64,000 nucleotides of DNA from Afifella aestuarii (GCF_004023665.1 NZ_SAUF01000001.1:372001-436000), one strand, 5' to 3'. Positions 46,495-55,605 are shown, counted from the stretch's first letter. The notes: generated by a model not told the origin, from the sequence alone. Numbers and translations are program-made.

Positions 46495-47643
46495 CTATTG
46501 CGGCACGACGGGGCTGGTGCCGCGGCCTGGTGGTGAGGCGGGCCCGGTGGCGCCGCGGATCATCATCAGCTCGTCGATGTTGTCGGCAGTGATATAGCCG
46601 ATGAAGCGGCCGCCTTCGGTGCGGCCGGCCAGGCTGATGCCGCCCTCTACGACGCCGACCGCCGGCGCCATGCCGGCCTGGAGGCGCTTCAGCGCATCGC
46701 TCAGGCGGGCGCGCGCGGCAATCACCGGAATATCGGTCGTCATGACATGCAGGACGGGGGCGTCCGGCCCCTCGGCTGCGAGCTTTTCGATCAGCGTCGC
46801 GCGGGTGAGGATGCCGCGCAGGCGGCCGCTGCCATCGACGACCGGAAATTCATGCTGTGTGGTGCGCAGAAGAAGCTCGGCGGCCTCGCCCAGGGTCGCG
46901 GAGGGGGCGAGGGATTCGAATTCGCTGATCATGGCATCGCGCACCCTGAGCCCGCGGGCGGCATCTTCCAGGCCGACGGAGCGGGCCTCCGCATTGCCGG
47001 CGAGGAAGATGAACGCGGCGATGAGGAGAAGGATCGGATTGCCGTAAAGGGCGAGAAAGCCGAAGCCGACCGCAATGCCCTGGCCGATGCGCGCCGCCAT
47101 CGTGGTGGCGGCCGGGCGGCTCAGCTTGAAGGAGAGGGCCGCGCGCAGGACGCGCCCGCCATCCATCGGAAAGGCCGGGATGAGGTTGAAGAGGGCGAGG
47201 AAGAGATTGACGCCGGCAAGACGGGCCAAAAAGCTCACCTGCGGATTGTCGAGCGAGGCGAGCGAGGCCGTATCGACGGCGCCGCCGAGGGCGAGGATCA
47301 AGACGGCGGCGATGACGATGTTGACGGCCGGGCCGGCGAGCGCGACGAGGATCTCCTCGCGCGGATTTTCCGGCATGCGTTCGAGACGGGCGAGCCCGCC
47401 GATCGGCAGAAGCGTGATGTCGGGCGTCTTGATGCCGAAGCGGCGTGCCGTCAGCGCGTGACCGAATTCATGCGCGACGACGCAGGCGAATATCGCCAGG
47501 ATGAAGAGAACGCCGTCGATGGCGGCGGCGGCCCCGCCCATCTGGTAATGCGCGAACCCGATCCACGCCAAAAGAAGAAAGAAGGTGGCGTGGATGCGGA
47601 TTTCCGAGCCGAAGAGCCGGCCGATGGGAAAGGACCAGGACAT
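46495..47643 (-). CDS. Site-2-protease family (M50) membrane metalloprotease with CBS domains
   Basis: A 382-residue intramembrane zinc protease. Zinc ligands are His58 and His62 in AHEFGHA with catalytic Glu59, and Asp159 in NLIPAFPMDGGRVLRA. About six membrane helices cover residues 15-225. Two CBS domains follow (about 235-290 and 296-360), suggesting control by adenine nucleotides, and a Gly/Pro-rich tail ends it. It resembles the archaeal and cyanobacterial FtsH-linked, CBS-carrying S2P group. It is 65 bp downstream of argG on the same strand. Confidence 0.9.
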   Translation of the reverse strand: MSWSFPIGRLFGSEIRIHATFFLLLAWIGFAHYQMGGAAAAIDGVLFILAIFACVVAHEFGHALTARRFGIKTPDITLLPIGGLARLERMPENPREEILVALAGPAVNIVIAAVLILALGGAVDTASLASLDNPQVSFLARLAGVNLFLALFNLIPAFPMDGGRVLRAALSFKLSRPAATTMAARIGQGIAVGFGFLALYGNPILLLIAAFIFLAGNAEARSVGLEDAARGLRVRDAMISEFESLAPSATLGEAAELLLRTTQHEFPVVDGSGRLRGILTRATLIEKLAAEGPDAPVLHVMTTDIPVIAARARLSDALKRLQAGMAPAVGVVEGGISLAGRTEGGRFIGYITADNIDELMMIRGATGPASPPGRGTSPVVPQ

Positions 47644-47707
47644 AAGAAATAAATGGTCCTGGTCCTCTCAAATTGCAAAGATATGCGGACTTGCCGTCAG
47701 CCTTTCG

Positions 47708-48928
47708 TCAGCTTTTCAGCCGGTCGCGCATGCCGAGCGTTCTGAGGCGCAGGGCGTTCAGGCGGATGAAGCCCGCCGCATCGCGCTGGTCGTAGGCGCC
47801 GCGATCGTCCTCGAAGGTGACGAGTTCGTCATTGTAGAGCGATTGCGCGCTCGCCCGGCCGATGACGATGACATTGCCCTTGTAGAGCTTCAGGCGGACG
47901 GTGCCTTCGACCTTCTCCTGGCTCTTGTCGGCGAGCGCCTGGATCATCTCGCGCTCCGGCGCATACCAGAAGCCGTTGTAGACGAGCTCGGCGTATTTCG
48001 GCATCAGCTCGTCCTTGAGATGGGCCGCGCCGCGGTCGAGCGTGATCGATTCCATCGCCCGGTGAGCCTGCAGCAGGATGGTGCCGCCCGGCGTCTCGTA
48101 GATGCCGCGGCTCTTCATGCCGACGAAGCGGTTTTCGACGAGATCGACGCGGCCGATGCCGTTGTCGCGGCCGAGATCGTTGAGGGCCGCCAGAAGCTCA
48201 TGCGGCTTCATCGCCTTGCCGTCGATCGACACGGGGTCGCCGTTCTTGAAGGCGATCTCGATCACCGTCGCCTTGTCGGGCGCCTCTTCCGGCGAGACGG
48301 AGCGCTGGAAGACGTAGGCCGGCGGCTCTTCGTTCGGATCTTCCAGGACTTTGCCTTCCGAGGAGGAATGCAGGAGGTTCGCATCGACGGAGAAGGGCGC
48401 CTCGCCGCGCTTGTCCTTCGGCACCGGGATCTGGTTCTTTTCGGCGAAATCGATCAAGTCGGTGCGCGACTTGAAGTCCCATTCGCGCCAGGGGGCGATC
48501 ACCTTGATGTCGGGGTCGAGCGCATAGGCGCTGAGCTCGAAGCGGACCTGGTCGTTGCCCTTGCCGGTGGCGCCATGGGCGATCGCATCGGCGCCGGTCT
48601 CGTGGGCGATCTCGACGAGGCGCTTGGAGATGAGCGGGCGCGCGATCGAGGTGCCGAGAAGGTAGACGCCTTCATAGACGGCGTTCATGCGGAACATCGG
48701 GAAGACGAAGTCGCGGACGAATTCCTCGCGCAGATCCTCGATGTAGATTTCCTTGATGCCGAGCATCTCCGCCTTCTTGCGGGCCGGCTCGAGCTCGTCG
48801 CCCTGACCGAGATCGGCGGTGAAGGTCACCACCTCGCAGTCATAGGTGACTTTCAGCCATTTCAGGATGATGGAGGTGTCGAGGCCGCCGGAATAGGCGA
48901 GCACCACTTTCTTGACGTCGGAAGCCAT
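47708..48928 (-). CDS. argG: Argininosuccinate synthase
   Basis: A 406-residue enzyme that joins citrulline and aspartate with ATP in arginine synthesis. The PP-loop [10 protein letters not shown] opens the ATP site; [17 protein letters not shown] and [14 protein letters not shown] are the citrulline/aspartate site segments. The C-terminal helix ends in [11 protein letters not shown]. Length is normal for the type I enzyme. It is transcribed leftward, and the M50 protease gene follows closely. Confidence 0.96.
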   Translation of the reverse strand: MASDVKKVVLAYSGGLDTSIILKWLKVTYDCEVVTFTADLGQGDELEPARKKAEMLGIKEIYIEDLREEFVRDFVFPMFRMNAVYEGVYLLGTSIARPLISKRLVEIAHETGADAIAHGATGKGNDQVRFELSAYALDPDIKVIAPWREWDFKSRTDLIDFAEKNQIPVPKDKRGEAPFSVDANLLHSSSEGKVLEDPNEEPPAYVFQRSVSPEEAPDKATVIEIAFKNGDPVSIDGKAMKPHELLAALNDLGRDNGIGRVDLVENRFVGMKSRGIYETPGGTILLQAHRAMESITLDRGAAHLKDELMPKYAELVYNGFWYAPEREMIQALADKSQEKVEGTVRLKLYKGNVIVIGRASAQSLYNDELVTFEDDRGAYDQRDAAGFIRLNALRLRTLGMRDRLKS

Positions 48929-49039
48929 GGAAATCCGCTTGTTGCGCAGGGTTATGATCGGCCGCGCACTATAGGCCGGGTGTGGTGCGGTGCAAGACGT
49001 GAGGCCCGGCTTGATGGCGACGAACGGGGGCCTGTGGCC

Positions 49040-49945
49040 TTATGCGCGGGTCGAGAAGATAAACCGCCCCGCCGCGCGCAGCCGGCGCCCGAGAATGGTG
49101 AGGGCGGCGGTGACGCCGCGATCGATCTCGGGCTGAAACCGGTAGAGCACCGGCAGGCGCAGAACGATCATGACGAGAAAGGTGACGAGCCAGGCGACGA
49201 GAACGTCGCTCAAAAAATGCCCGCCCATGGCGAGGCGCGTCCACGAGACGATGAGGAGGAGCCCGAAAGTCGCGAGAAAGACGGGCAGACGCCAGGCCCT
49301 CGGCACGACGAAGACGAGCGCGATCAGCCAGAAGGCGGAGGCCGCTTCGCCGGAGGCGAACGAGCAGTTGGAATGACAGGTGCCGGAGAGATCGCCGACG
49401 CGGGCGAAGACCTCTTCGCCGCCGAATTCGAAGAGATGACGGGGGCGCGGGCGCGCCGAGAACGTCTTGAGAAGGCCGTTGATGAGAAGCCCCGGCCCGA
49501 TCGCCAGAACGAGATAGAGGAAGATCGGCTTGTGCGGGCGCACGAGCATCGGCCTGTCCGGCCATAGGAGTTTTGCGACGAAGGGCAGGCCGATGGCGAT
49601 GGCGATAAAGATTTCGAGGCCGCGGCCGACATTGCGCCAGAAGGGCGGCGCGCCCGTCGCCGTGAACCCATGGCTGCGATCGAAGAAGAGCCTGGCGACG
49701 GCGAGATCGATGGCGGGAAAGGCGGCGAAGACGAGGAGGATCGCAAGAAGTGCGGAGAGCGCCGTCATCGTCGGGCGCCGCTTCACGAAGTCCGCGGCGT
49801 CGGCCACACGGCGACCGCGGCGCGCGGGCGGTGGCAGAAGCACGGGAAGATCCGCCAAAGGCCGCGATCCGGCCGTGCGCGCGGCGGGCATCAGCCGCAA
49901 AACCGGCGCAAAAAACGGGTGGCGCGTGACATCGGCAAGAGGCAT
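49040..49945 (-). CDS. PAP2-family membrane phosphatase
   Basis: A 301-residue protein with a 60-residue N-terminal extension, then about six membrane helices. PAP2 motif 1 is KTFSARPRPR; motif 2 reads FASGEAAS, with Glu where the catalytic helper His normally sits; motif 3 is TRLAMGGHFLSD with the nucleophilic His. This SGE variant is frequent in alphaproteobacterial members. Lipid phosphate or lipid A phosphate substrates are possible. ATG 49945 has GAGGA eight bases upstream; an internal ATG at 49768 would drop the extension. The start is only 24 bp from divergent lysE-like gene. Confidence 0.85.
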   Translation of the reverse strand: MPLADVTRHPFFAPVLRLMPAARTAGSRPLADLPVLLPPPARRGRRVADAADFVKRRPTMTALSALLAILLVFAAFPAIDLAVARLFFDRSHGFTATGAPPFWRNVGRGLEIFIAIAIGLPFVAKLLWPDRPMLVRPHKPIFLYLVLAIGPGLLINGLLKTFSARPRPRHLFEFGGEEVFARVGDLSGTCHSNCSFASGEAASAFWLIALVFVVPRAWRLPVFLATFGLLLIVSWTRLAMGGHFLSDVLVAWLVTFLVMIVLRLPVLYRFQPEIDRGVTAALTILGRRLRAAGRFIFSTRA

Positions 49946-49969
49946 GAATGCGGTCCTCAGGAGACGCGT

Positions 49970-50611
49970 ATGGACTTTCTTCCTTCGCTGGCGGTCATCG
50001 CCACCTTCACCTTCGCGGCCGGCGTGCTCATCATTACGCCCGGGCCCGATATGACGCTGTTTCTCAGCCGAACGCTGACGCAGGGACGTGCGGCCGGACT
50101 TGCCGCCATGCTGGGCGCGACCTCGGGCCTCGTGGTGCACACGATGCTCGCGGCCTTCGGCCTGTCGGCGCTCCTCGCCGCCTCGCCCAAGGCTTTCCTC
50201 GCGGTGAAGATTGTCGGAGCGCTCTATCTTCTCTACCTCGCATTCCAGGCGATCCGCCGTGGTTCGGCTTTGACACTCGATACGAGCCTGCGCTCCAGAC
50301 AGCCGCTCGTGAAGAGCTGGCTTGCAGGTTTCGGCATCAATCTCCTCAATCCGAAGATCGTTCTGTTCTTCGTGACCTTCCTGCCGCAGTTCATTTCGGT
50401 AAACGACCCGCACGCCTCTGCCAAGCTCGCGTTTCTCGGATCTTATTTTATCTGTCTCGGCGTCCCCTCCTGCGCAGCAATGGTGCTCGCGGCCGACCGC
50501 GTTTCTGCCACTTTGCGCCGTTCGCGCAAGATCTCGCGCGCGATCGACTGGCTTTGTGCCAGCATTTTCGGCGGCTTCGCCTTCCGCATCCTGTTGGCGC
50601 GCGGGCAGTAA
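49970..50611 (+). CDS. LysE-family amino-acid exporter
   Basis: A 213-residue inner-membrane translocator of the LysE/RhtB family with about six hydrophobic helices. The family start is ITPGPDMTLFLSRTLTQGR, followed by GATSGLVVHTMLAAFGLSAL and GFGINLLNPKIVLFFVTFLP. It probably exports amino acids or homoserine lactones. AGGAG lies six bases before the ATG. The ribosome sites of this gene and the divergent PAP2 gene are back to back, so each promoter must lie inside the other gene. Confidence 0.9.
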   Translation: MDFLPSLAVIATFTFAAGVLIITPGPDMTLFLSRTLTQGRAAGLAAMLGATSGLVVHTMLAAFGLSALLAASPKAFLAVKIVGALYLLYLAFQAIRRGSALTLDTSLRSRQPLVKSWLAGFGINLLNPKIVLFFVTFLPQFISVNDPHASAKLAFLGSYFICLGVPSCAAMVLAADRVSATLRRSRKISRAIDWLCASIFGGFAFRILLARGQ

Positions 50612-50630
50612 GGTGGTCGGGTCTGCGGCC

Positions 50631-51215
50631 ATGCAAAAAATTCCGGAGATCTCGACGCCGCGCCTAACCTTGCGACCATTGCGGATCGATGACGCGCCCG
50701 CGATCCAGAGCAGATTTCCGCAGTTTGAGATCGTCCGCTATCTGAACGCGGTGGTGCCGTGGCCCTATCCCGAGGACGGGGCGCTCACCTATATCCGCGA
50801 CGTGGCGCTGCCGGCGATCGAGGCCGGGCGCGAATGGCACTGGACGCTTCGCCCGAAAGCGGGGCCGGACGAGGCGATCGGCGTGATCAGCCTGAGGCGG
50901 GACAGCGAAGACGATCATCGCGGCTTCTGGCTGGCGCCCGAATGGCAGGGGCAGGGCCTGATGAGCGAGGCGGCCGAGGCCGTCGGCGAATTCTGGTTCG
51001 AGACGCTCGGCGAGCCTTTGCTGCGTGTTTCCAAGGCGGTTGCGAACGAGCGCTCCAGGCGTGTCTCCGAGCGCGGCGGCATGCGCCTCGTCGCGGTGAC
51101 GGAGCGCAGCTTCGTCAGCGGCCGCCTGCCCTCGGAAATCTGGGAAATCACGCGCGAGGAATGGCGTGCGCAGCGCCACAAGGCGATGCGCGAAGAAGGC
51201 CGAGAGAGAGGCTAG
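50631..51215 (+). CDS. GNAT-family acetyltransferase, RimJ/RimL type
   Basis: A 194-residue acetyltransferase. It has the RimJ-like start STPRLTLRPLRIDDAPAI, the acetyl-CoA loop WLAPEWQGQGLMSEAAEA (Q-G-Q-G-L-M), and SKAVANERSRRVSERGGMRL. Such proteins acetylate ribosomal protein N-termini or antibiotics; the substrate here is unknown. It follows the LysE gene by 19 bp in the same direction and overlaps the convergent dehydrogenase gene by four bases. Confidence 0.87.
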   Translation: MQKIPEISTPRLTLRPLRIDDAPAIQSRFPQFEIVRYLNAVVPWPYPEDGALTYIRDVALPAIEAGREWHWTLRPKAGPDEAIGVISLRRDSEDDHRGFWLAPEWQGQGLMSEAAEAVGEFWFETLGEPLLRVSKAVANERSRRVSERGGMRLVAVTERSFVSGRLPSEIWEITREEWRAQRHKAMREEGRERG

Positions 51216-52093
51216 TCCTTCCTGCCGGCATCTTTTGCCGCAAGCGCGCCCATCGCCGACCAGTCGAGAGTTTCCCCGCCATGGGCGAGAAGCCGCAGGA
51301 AGCGGTCGTGCAAGAGGCTTGCGATCGGCAGCGGCACGTTGAGGGCATCGCCCGCCTGCATGGCGAGATCGACGTCCTTCTTGCCGAGGGGTGCTGGGAA
51401 GCCGGCCGGCTCGAAGTTCTCCTCCACGATGAGGCCACCATAGGTCTTGTAGACGGGGGCGCCGAAAATCGTCGAGGTGAGAAGCTCCAGATAGGCGTTC
51501 TTGTCGACGCCGCCTTTGTCGACGAGGGCGATCGCCTCGCCGAGGGATTCAATCACCGAGGCGATGAGGAAATTGCCGGAGAGTTTCACGAGGCTCGAGC
51601 CCTTCGGCTCCTCCGATATGGCGAAGGTGCGCTGGCCGATCGCCTCGAAGAGCGGTTTCGCCGTCTCGATGGCGGCCGCGGCACCGCCGGCGACGACGAA
51701 GAGCTTGCCGGCGGCGGCCATGTCCGGACGCCCGAAGACGGGAGCTGAAAGAAACGCCTGGCCTTTTTCGGCATGGGATGCGGCGAGCCGCTCCGCCATC
51801 GCGACGCTGATCGTGCTCGAGGAGATGTGGAGCGCGCCCTTGGGCAGGTTTTCCAGGATGCCGTCGGGGCCGTCGACGATTCCTGCGAGCGCCTTGTCGT
51901 CCGGCAGCATGGTGAAGACGGCCTCGCCGCTGCAGGCGTCGGCGATCGTGTCAGCGACTGTTGCACCGTCTCCGGCAAGGGCTTCCGCCTTGGAACGCGT
52001 GCGGTTGTAGAGTGTGACCTGGTGACCGGCGGCGATGAGGTTTTTCGCCATGCCGGTGCCCATCTGGCCCAATCCGATGAAGCCGATGTCCAT
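51212..52093 (-). CDS. Beta-hydroxyacid dehydrogenase (3-hydroxyisobutyrate/GLYR family)
   Basis: A 293-residue NAD(P)-dependent oxidoreductase. The dinucleotide site is FIGLGQMGTGMA at the start, followed by LYNRTRSKAEAL (the Arg suggests NADPH preference), the substrate motif HISSSTISVAMAE (DxSTxSP-type, altered), and the catalytic Lys in SLVKLSGNFLIAS. GKKDVDLAM completes the C-terminal helical domain. The Arg-containing loop is more like succinic semialdehyde/glyoxylate reductases; the exact substrate is open. ATG 52093 has GGAAAGG seven bases upstream. Confidence 0.88.
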   Translation of the reverse strand: MDIGFIGLGQMGTGMAKNLIAAGHQVTLYNRTRSKAEALAGDGATVADTIADACSGEAVFTMLPDDKALAGIVDGPDGILENLPKGALHISSSTISVAMAERLAASHAEKGQAFLSAPVFGRPDMAAAGKLFVVAGGAAAAIETAKPLFEAIGQRTFAISEEPKGSSLVKLSGNFLIASVIESLGEAIALVDKGGVDKNAYLELLTSTIFGAPVYKTYGGLIVEENFEPAGFPAPLGKKDVDLAMQAGDALNVPLPIASLLHDRFLRLLAHGGETLDWSAMGALAAKDAGRKD

Positions 52094-52234
52094 ATCGAAA
52101 CCTTTCCGCATTTGTGAGGTGCCGTATCGGGATGCCGCGAGGGCGCGGGCGACGGCACGGTCCGTGTGCCTTCATCTGGAGCGGGGCCTTTGGGCGCCAA
52201 TGGTTCGGCTCGCGGCAAATTCGCGGAGCTGCCC

Positions 52235-53161
52235 TTACGCTTCGTCAGAGAGAATGGCGCCTGGCGGGGTTGCCGCCTCCTCGCGCAGCCGCGTGACGAT
52301 CCAATCGCAGAAGACGCGCACCTTGCGCGGCGGGCGCCGGGTCTCGGGATAGACGACGTAATAGCCCCAATCGGATGACGCGAGGAGCGGGAAGGGCTGG
52401 ACGAGGCGTCCGTCTGCCATCTCCTCGCGGAAAAAGGCCGGTTCGAGAATCGCGACGCCCTGTCCGGCAATGGCCGCGCGGGCGGCGAGATGCTGGGACA
52501 GAAGATGCAGGCCTGAGCGTTCCTCGATGTCGCCGGCCTCGATGCCGGCGAGGCGGAACCAGTCCGTCCACCAGGAATCCGATGGATCGATCAAGGGAAG
52601 CTCGAGAAGGTCGGCGGGTTTTGGCGCCGGGCCGAGGCGCGCGGTAAGTGCGGGGCTCATCATCGGCGAGAAGGCGATGTCGCGCAGCTTATGGGTCGTA
52701 AGCCCCGGCCAGCCGCCACGGCCTGCCCGCAGCCCGAGATCGACGGAATCGCGTGCGAAATCCGTCAATTGGTTGCTGGTGTCGAGACGCACGGCGATTT
52801 CCGGATGGGCGAGCTGGAAGAAGCCGAGCCTTGGAACGAGCCAGGTGGTCGCGAAGGTGGTGACGGCGCTCACCGACAGGATGTGTTCGCTGGTGACGGC
52901 AAAGGCGGCGAAACTCTCCCGCAACCCCTCAAAGGCGCGCAGCACGGCCGGGGCGAGGCGGGCGCCCGCCTCCGTCAGCTCGACGCCGCGCGCCCGGCGC
53001 ACGAAGAGACGCGTGCCGAGGCGCTCTTCCAGAAGCTTGATCTGATAGCTGACGGCCGCCTGCGTCATGGCGAGCTCTTCGGCGGCCGCCGTGAAGTTCA
53101 GATGCCTCGCGGCGGCCTCGAAAACACGGATTGCGGTCACGGGAGGAAGGGAAGAAGGCAT
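52235..53161 (-). CDS. LysR-family regulator, GcvA-like
   Basis: A 308-residue regulator. The helix-turn-helix (about 5-65) reads FEAAARHLNFTAAAEELAMT, then QAAVSYQIKLLEERLG, the GcvA/AmpR/TrpI-type motif. The effector domain spans about 95-295 (SVSAVTTFATTWLVPRLGFF; GQGVAILEPAFFREEM). Possible target: the adjacent dehydrogenase gene downstream on the same strand (142-bp gap) or the divergent DUF1127 gene. The ligand is not deducible. Confidence 0.88.
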   Translation of the reverse strand: MPSSLPPVTAIRVFEAAARHLNFTAAAEELAMTQAAVSYQIKLLEERLGTRLFVRRARGVELTEAGARLAPAVLRAFEGLRESFAAFAVTSEHILSVSAVTTFATTWLVPRLGFFQLAHPEIAVRLDTSNQLTDFARDSVDLGLRAGRGGWPGLTTHKLRDIAFSPMMSPALTARLGPAPKPADLLELPLIDPSDSWWTDWFRLAGIEAGDIEERSGLHLLSQHLAARAAIAGQGVAILEPAFFREEMADGRLVQPFPLLASSDWGYYVVYPETRRPPRKVRVFCDWIVTRLREEAATPPGAILSDEA

Positions 53162-53264
53162 AAATGCACCTTATTGCAGGGCGCGGATTATTGGTTGGAT
53201 TGGAGGCCTCTGCAAGGCTTAGGAACGACCATCACTCAGATGATAGTTGTTCAGGAGATGGGCG

Positions 53265-53459
53265 ATGTTCGCAGAAACATGCGCGTCCGGACGCCCAGTC
53301 CGGCGCATCCAATGGTTTGCGGCTCTCATGGCGCAATTTATGGCTTGGCGGGCGAGGCCGCGACGGCTCGATCTCGACGAGATGCCGGAAGCGCGGTTGC
53401 GCGATATCGGCTTTCTCGACGGGCGGCCGCATGCGCCGCGCGATGTGATGCGCGATTGA
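53265..53459 (+). CDS. DUF1127-domain small protein
   Basis: A 64-residue protein ending in the DUF1127 motif (RRLDLDEMPEARLRDIGFLD, then RPHAPRD), an Arg-rich helix pair found in alphaproteobacterial small proteins that can bind RNA and influence phosphate and carbon metabolism. ATG 53265 is supported by AGGAG seven bases upstream; an earlier TTG at 53247 lacks this. It diverges from the GcvA-like gene. Confidence 0.78.
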   Translation: MFAETCASGRPVRRIQWFAALMAQFMAWRARPRRLDLDEMPEARLRDIGFLDGRPHAPRDVMRD

Positions 53460-53503
53460 GAGGGATGATTGGGCTGGGGTCCGCCCCGTCCGTTCGGGCG
53501 GTG

Positions 53504-54040
53504 TCAGGCCGCGAGCGGATAGGCTTCTTCCATGATGTAGGGGCCGCCGCCTCTGGAATCGCGCGAGGAGAGAAGCACGAACCGACCGACCTCGAAGGGG
53601 GGCGTGCGGAAATCGCCGCGGAGCGCCAGATAGGCCGCGACATCGCCCTGGCTCGCCGTCTTGAGGCGGGCAAGCGTCACATGCGGGCTGAATTTGCGCC
53701 GGTCGGGATCGAGGCCGAGGCGCTGCAGGCGGCGTTCCAGATCGGCCTGCAATTCGCGCAGCTTGTCGCCGGCTGAGACGCCCGCCCAGACCGAATGGGG
53801 TTTGCGTCCGCCAAAGGTACCGAGGCCCGACAAGGAGAGTTCGAAACCCTGCCGGCTCACCTGCGCCAGCGTGCCGGCGACCTCGTTCGCCGTGCGGTGG
53901 TCGACATCACCGATGAAGCGGAGGGTGATGTGATAGTTCTCCGGGTCGATCCAGCGCGCCCCGGGCAGGCCGCCGCGCAACAGGGACAGAGAGAAGGCGA
54001 TATCGGAGGGAAGCTCGAGCGCCGTGAAGAGGCGGGGCAT
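53504..54040 (-). CDS. thpR: RNA 2',3'-cyclic phosphodiesterase (LigT/ThpR)
   Basis: A 178-residue 2H phosphoesterase that opens 2',3'-cyclic phosphate ends of RNA (and can ligate tRNA halves in vitro). Both HxTx catalytic motifs are present: YHITLRFIGD and FSPHVTLARL, with the N-terminal RLFTALELP typical of the family. ATG 54040 is chosen; the 18 residues upstream are low-complexity. It is monocistronic, converging on the DUF1127 gene. Confidence 0.92.
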   Translation of the reverse strand: MPRLFTALELPSDIAFSLSLLRGGLPGARWIDPENYHITLRFIGDVDHRTANEVAGTLAQVSRQGFELSLSGLGTFGGRKPHSVWAGVSAGDKLRELQADLERRLQRLGLDPDRRKFSPHVTLARLKTASQGDVAAYLALRGDFRTPPFEVGRFVLLSSRDSRGGGPYIMEEAYPLAA

Positions 54041-54214
54041 GACGGTCTCCCATGCGGGGCCTTCGGGCCGGTTCGGCTGTGCCTTGCGAATCACGCATGG
54101 GCACCGCGACTGCTCCCTATTCTAGGGCCAGATGGGGAAAGGAAAGAAGGGGACCAAAAAGACCAGACGTGACGCCGTGCCCGATCCGGGCGGCGAACAC
54201 GATGAAAGTCTGGA

Positions 54215-54245
54215 CAAGAAAAAGGCCGGGCAAGAAAAAGGCCGG
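54215..54245. repeat. 15-bp direct repeat in tandem
   Basis: CAAGAAAAAGGCCGG occurs at 54215-54229 and again at 54231-54245, with one base between. The second copy forms half of the adjacent terminator stem. Confidence 0.8.
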
Positions 54246-54259
54246 ACTGACCGGCCTTT
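54231..54259 (-). terminator. Leftward intrinsic terminator
   Basis: AAAGGCCGG and CCGGCCTTT (54237-54245 and 54251-54259) form a 9-bp stem; read leftward it runs into CTTTTTCTTG. It faces away from DUF2794, and no obvious gene feeds it. Confidence 0.7.
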
Positions 54260-54518
54260 AAGGTGTTACCTCTGGGGGATTGAACCTACTCGGAACAATA
54301 TTCGGCGGAACCGGAGTTCGGGGGCTGGGGGCGAACCGTCGCCCCGGCTCCGACGAATTATATGAGGCAGTCTCAATCTCGCTTTTCAGAGTGGCGTGCG
54401 AAGGGCTGAATTCCGGCGACAATATGAAATTTCTTTCCCGCGACGGGACGTTCAACCAATCTAGCCTTGCCTGCCTGCCGCGATTGCCGCTTTAATGGAC
54501 GGCTATCAGGAGGCTTGC

Positions 54519-54965
54519 TTGAGCGAGACAGAAGACGGGTCTAGGGCTGCGCTGCGGACAGGTTTCGCAGCGCATTCGAGCGAGAAAACGAGCGGGCATT
54601 CGTCGACGCTTTCTGGGGCGCAGTCTGGGACGCATGCCGGTGGAAAGTCGGGCGCCAACAAGGCGCTGGTCGCCTTCCACCGCACCGAACTCGACGTCAT
54701 CCTCAGAGTTTACGGGCGGCGCGTGGCGGAAGGCGAATGGCGCGATTATGCCATCGACCATTTGGCGGATCGGGCGATTTTCTCGATCTTCCGGCGCGCC
54801 AGCGAAATGCCGCTCTACAAGGTGGAGAAGGTGCCGGCTCTTGCCCGAAAACAGGGCGCCTACCGGGTGGTGGCGACCGGCGGCACGATCCTGAAGCGCG
54901 GCCACGATCTGGCGCAGGTTTTGAAGATTCTCGACAAGCCGAAGCTGAAGCTCGTTTCGGGCTGA
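54519..54965 (+). CDS. DUF2794 family protein
   Basis: A 148-residue protein found across alphaproteobacteria. After a Ser/Gly-rich, poorly conserved start (about 50 residues), the conserved domain reads FHRTELDVILRVYGRRVAEG, WRDYAIDHLADRAIFSIFRR, ALARKQGAYRVVATGG and KRGHDLAQVLKIL. Function unknown. The start is TTG 54519: AGGAGG lies five bases upstream, whereas the in-frame ATG at 54495 has no ribosome site and AGGAGG would fall inside the gene. Confidence 0.85.
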   Translation: MSETEDGSRAALRTGFAAHSSEKTSGHSSTLSGAQSGTHAGGKSGANKALVAFHRTELDVILRVYGRRVAEGEWRDYAIDHLADRAIFSIFRRASEMPLYKVEKVPALARKQGAYRVVATGGTILKRGHDLAQVLKILDKPKLKLVSG

Positions 54966-54992
54966 GCTGCCGGCGCTGCCTGGCGGCCGATC

Positions 54993-55556
54993 CTAAGACG
55001 CCGGAAGCCCCGGGTCGCGATCGGGCAGGGTGCTGCCGCCTTCGCCGAGTTCTTTTTGCATCCACACCGTGTCGAGCCAGCGGCCGAACTTGAAGCCCGA
55101 GGCGGTGATGGTACCGGCATTGCGGAAGCCCAAGGCCGCGTGCAGGCCGACGGAGGCGACATGGCGGCTGCCGTCGCCGATGACGGCGACCATCTGACGA
55201 AAGCCGCGCCGTTCCGATTCCTGAATGAGCGCTTCGAGCAGGCGCCGGCCGATCCCCTGACGGTGCGCTTCGGGATGAATGTAGATCGCGTCCTCGACCA
55301 TGTAGCGATAGGCGCGGCGGGCGCGAAAGGCGCCGGCATAGGCGTAGCCCAGGATCTCATCGCCTCGGGTTGCCACGAGATAGGGATGGCCACCCGCCAG
55401 GATCGTCTCGAAACGCGACAGCATCTCCGCTTCGTCGGGCGCATCGAGCTCGTAGCTCGCCGTGCCGTGAAGGACGGCATGGGCATAGATCTTGGTGATG
55501 GCCGGGATATCGGCCGCTTCGGCGGGACGAATTGTGAGAGAGGCTGGCGTGTCCAT
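54993..55556 (-). CDS. GNAT-family acetyltransferase, phosphinothricin/methionine-sulfone type
   Basis: A 187-residue acetyltransferase of the Pat/MnaT group: start LTIRPAEAADIPAITKIYAH, then HGTASYELDAPDEAEM, acetyl-CoA loop YIHPEAHRQGIGRRLLEALI (Q-G-I-G-R-R) and LHAALGFRNAGTI. Members acetylate phosphinothricin, methionine sulfone or similar amino acids. ATG 55556 is used; ATG 55568 (four residues longer) is equal on present evidence. It converges with DUF2794. Confidence 0.85.
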   Translation of the reverse strand: MDTPASLTIRPAEAADIPAITKIYAHAVLHGTASYELDAPDEAEMLSRFETILAGGHPYLVATRGDEILGYAYAGAFRARRAYRYMVEDAIYIHPEAHRQGIGRRLLEALIQESERRGFRQMVAVIGDGSRHVASVGLHAALGFRNAGTITASGFKFGRWLDTVWMQKELGEGGSTLPDRDPGLPAS

Positions 55557-55605
55557 GGCTTTCGCCATAGCGCTTTGCGCGATCAGCGTCGATGGGAGAA
55601 AGCGC

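Larger units (their letters stand above)
54041..54518. other. Intergenic region with an unexplained leftward terminator
   Basis: 478 bp with no certain gene. It has a tandem repeat (54215-54245) and a leftward terminator (54231-54259). A leftward frame of 65 codons ends exactly at this terminator (TTG near 54455, stop 54258-54260; its tail reads APSPRTPVPPNIVPSRFNPP) and might encode a small Pro-rich peptide, or the terminator may serve a small RNA. The right part is AT-richer and should hold the DUF2794 promoter. Confidence 0.45.

Noticed and set aside
47585-49567. Plus-strand open frame of about 660 codons over argG and PAP2
   Set aside because: Runs antisense through two well-supported genes and has no domain-like pattern.
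54255-54300. T-loop-like GGTTCAATC on the minus strand, suggestive of a tRNA or tmRNA end
   Set aside because: The flanking bases do not pair into a T-stem and no cloverleaf or acceptor stem can be drawn.
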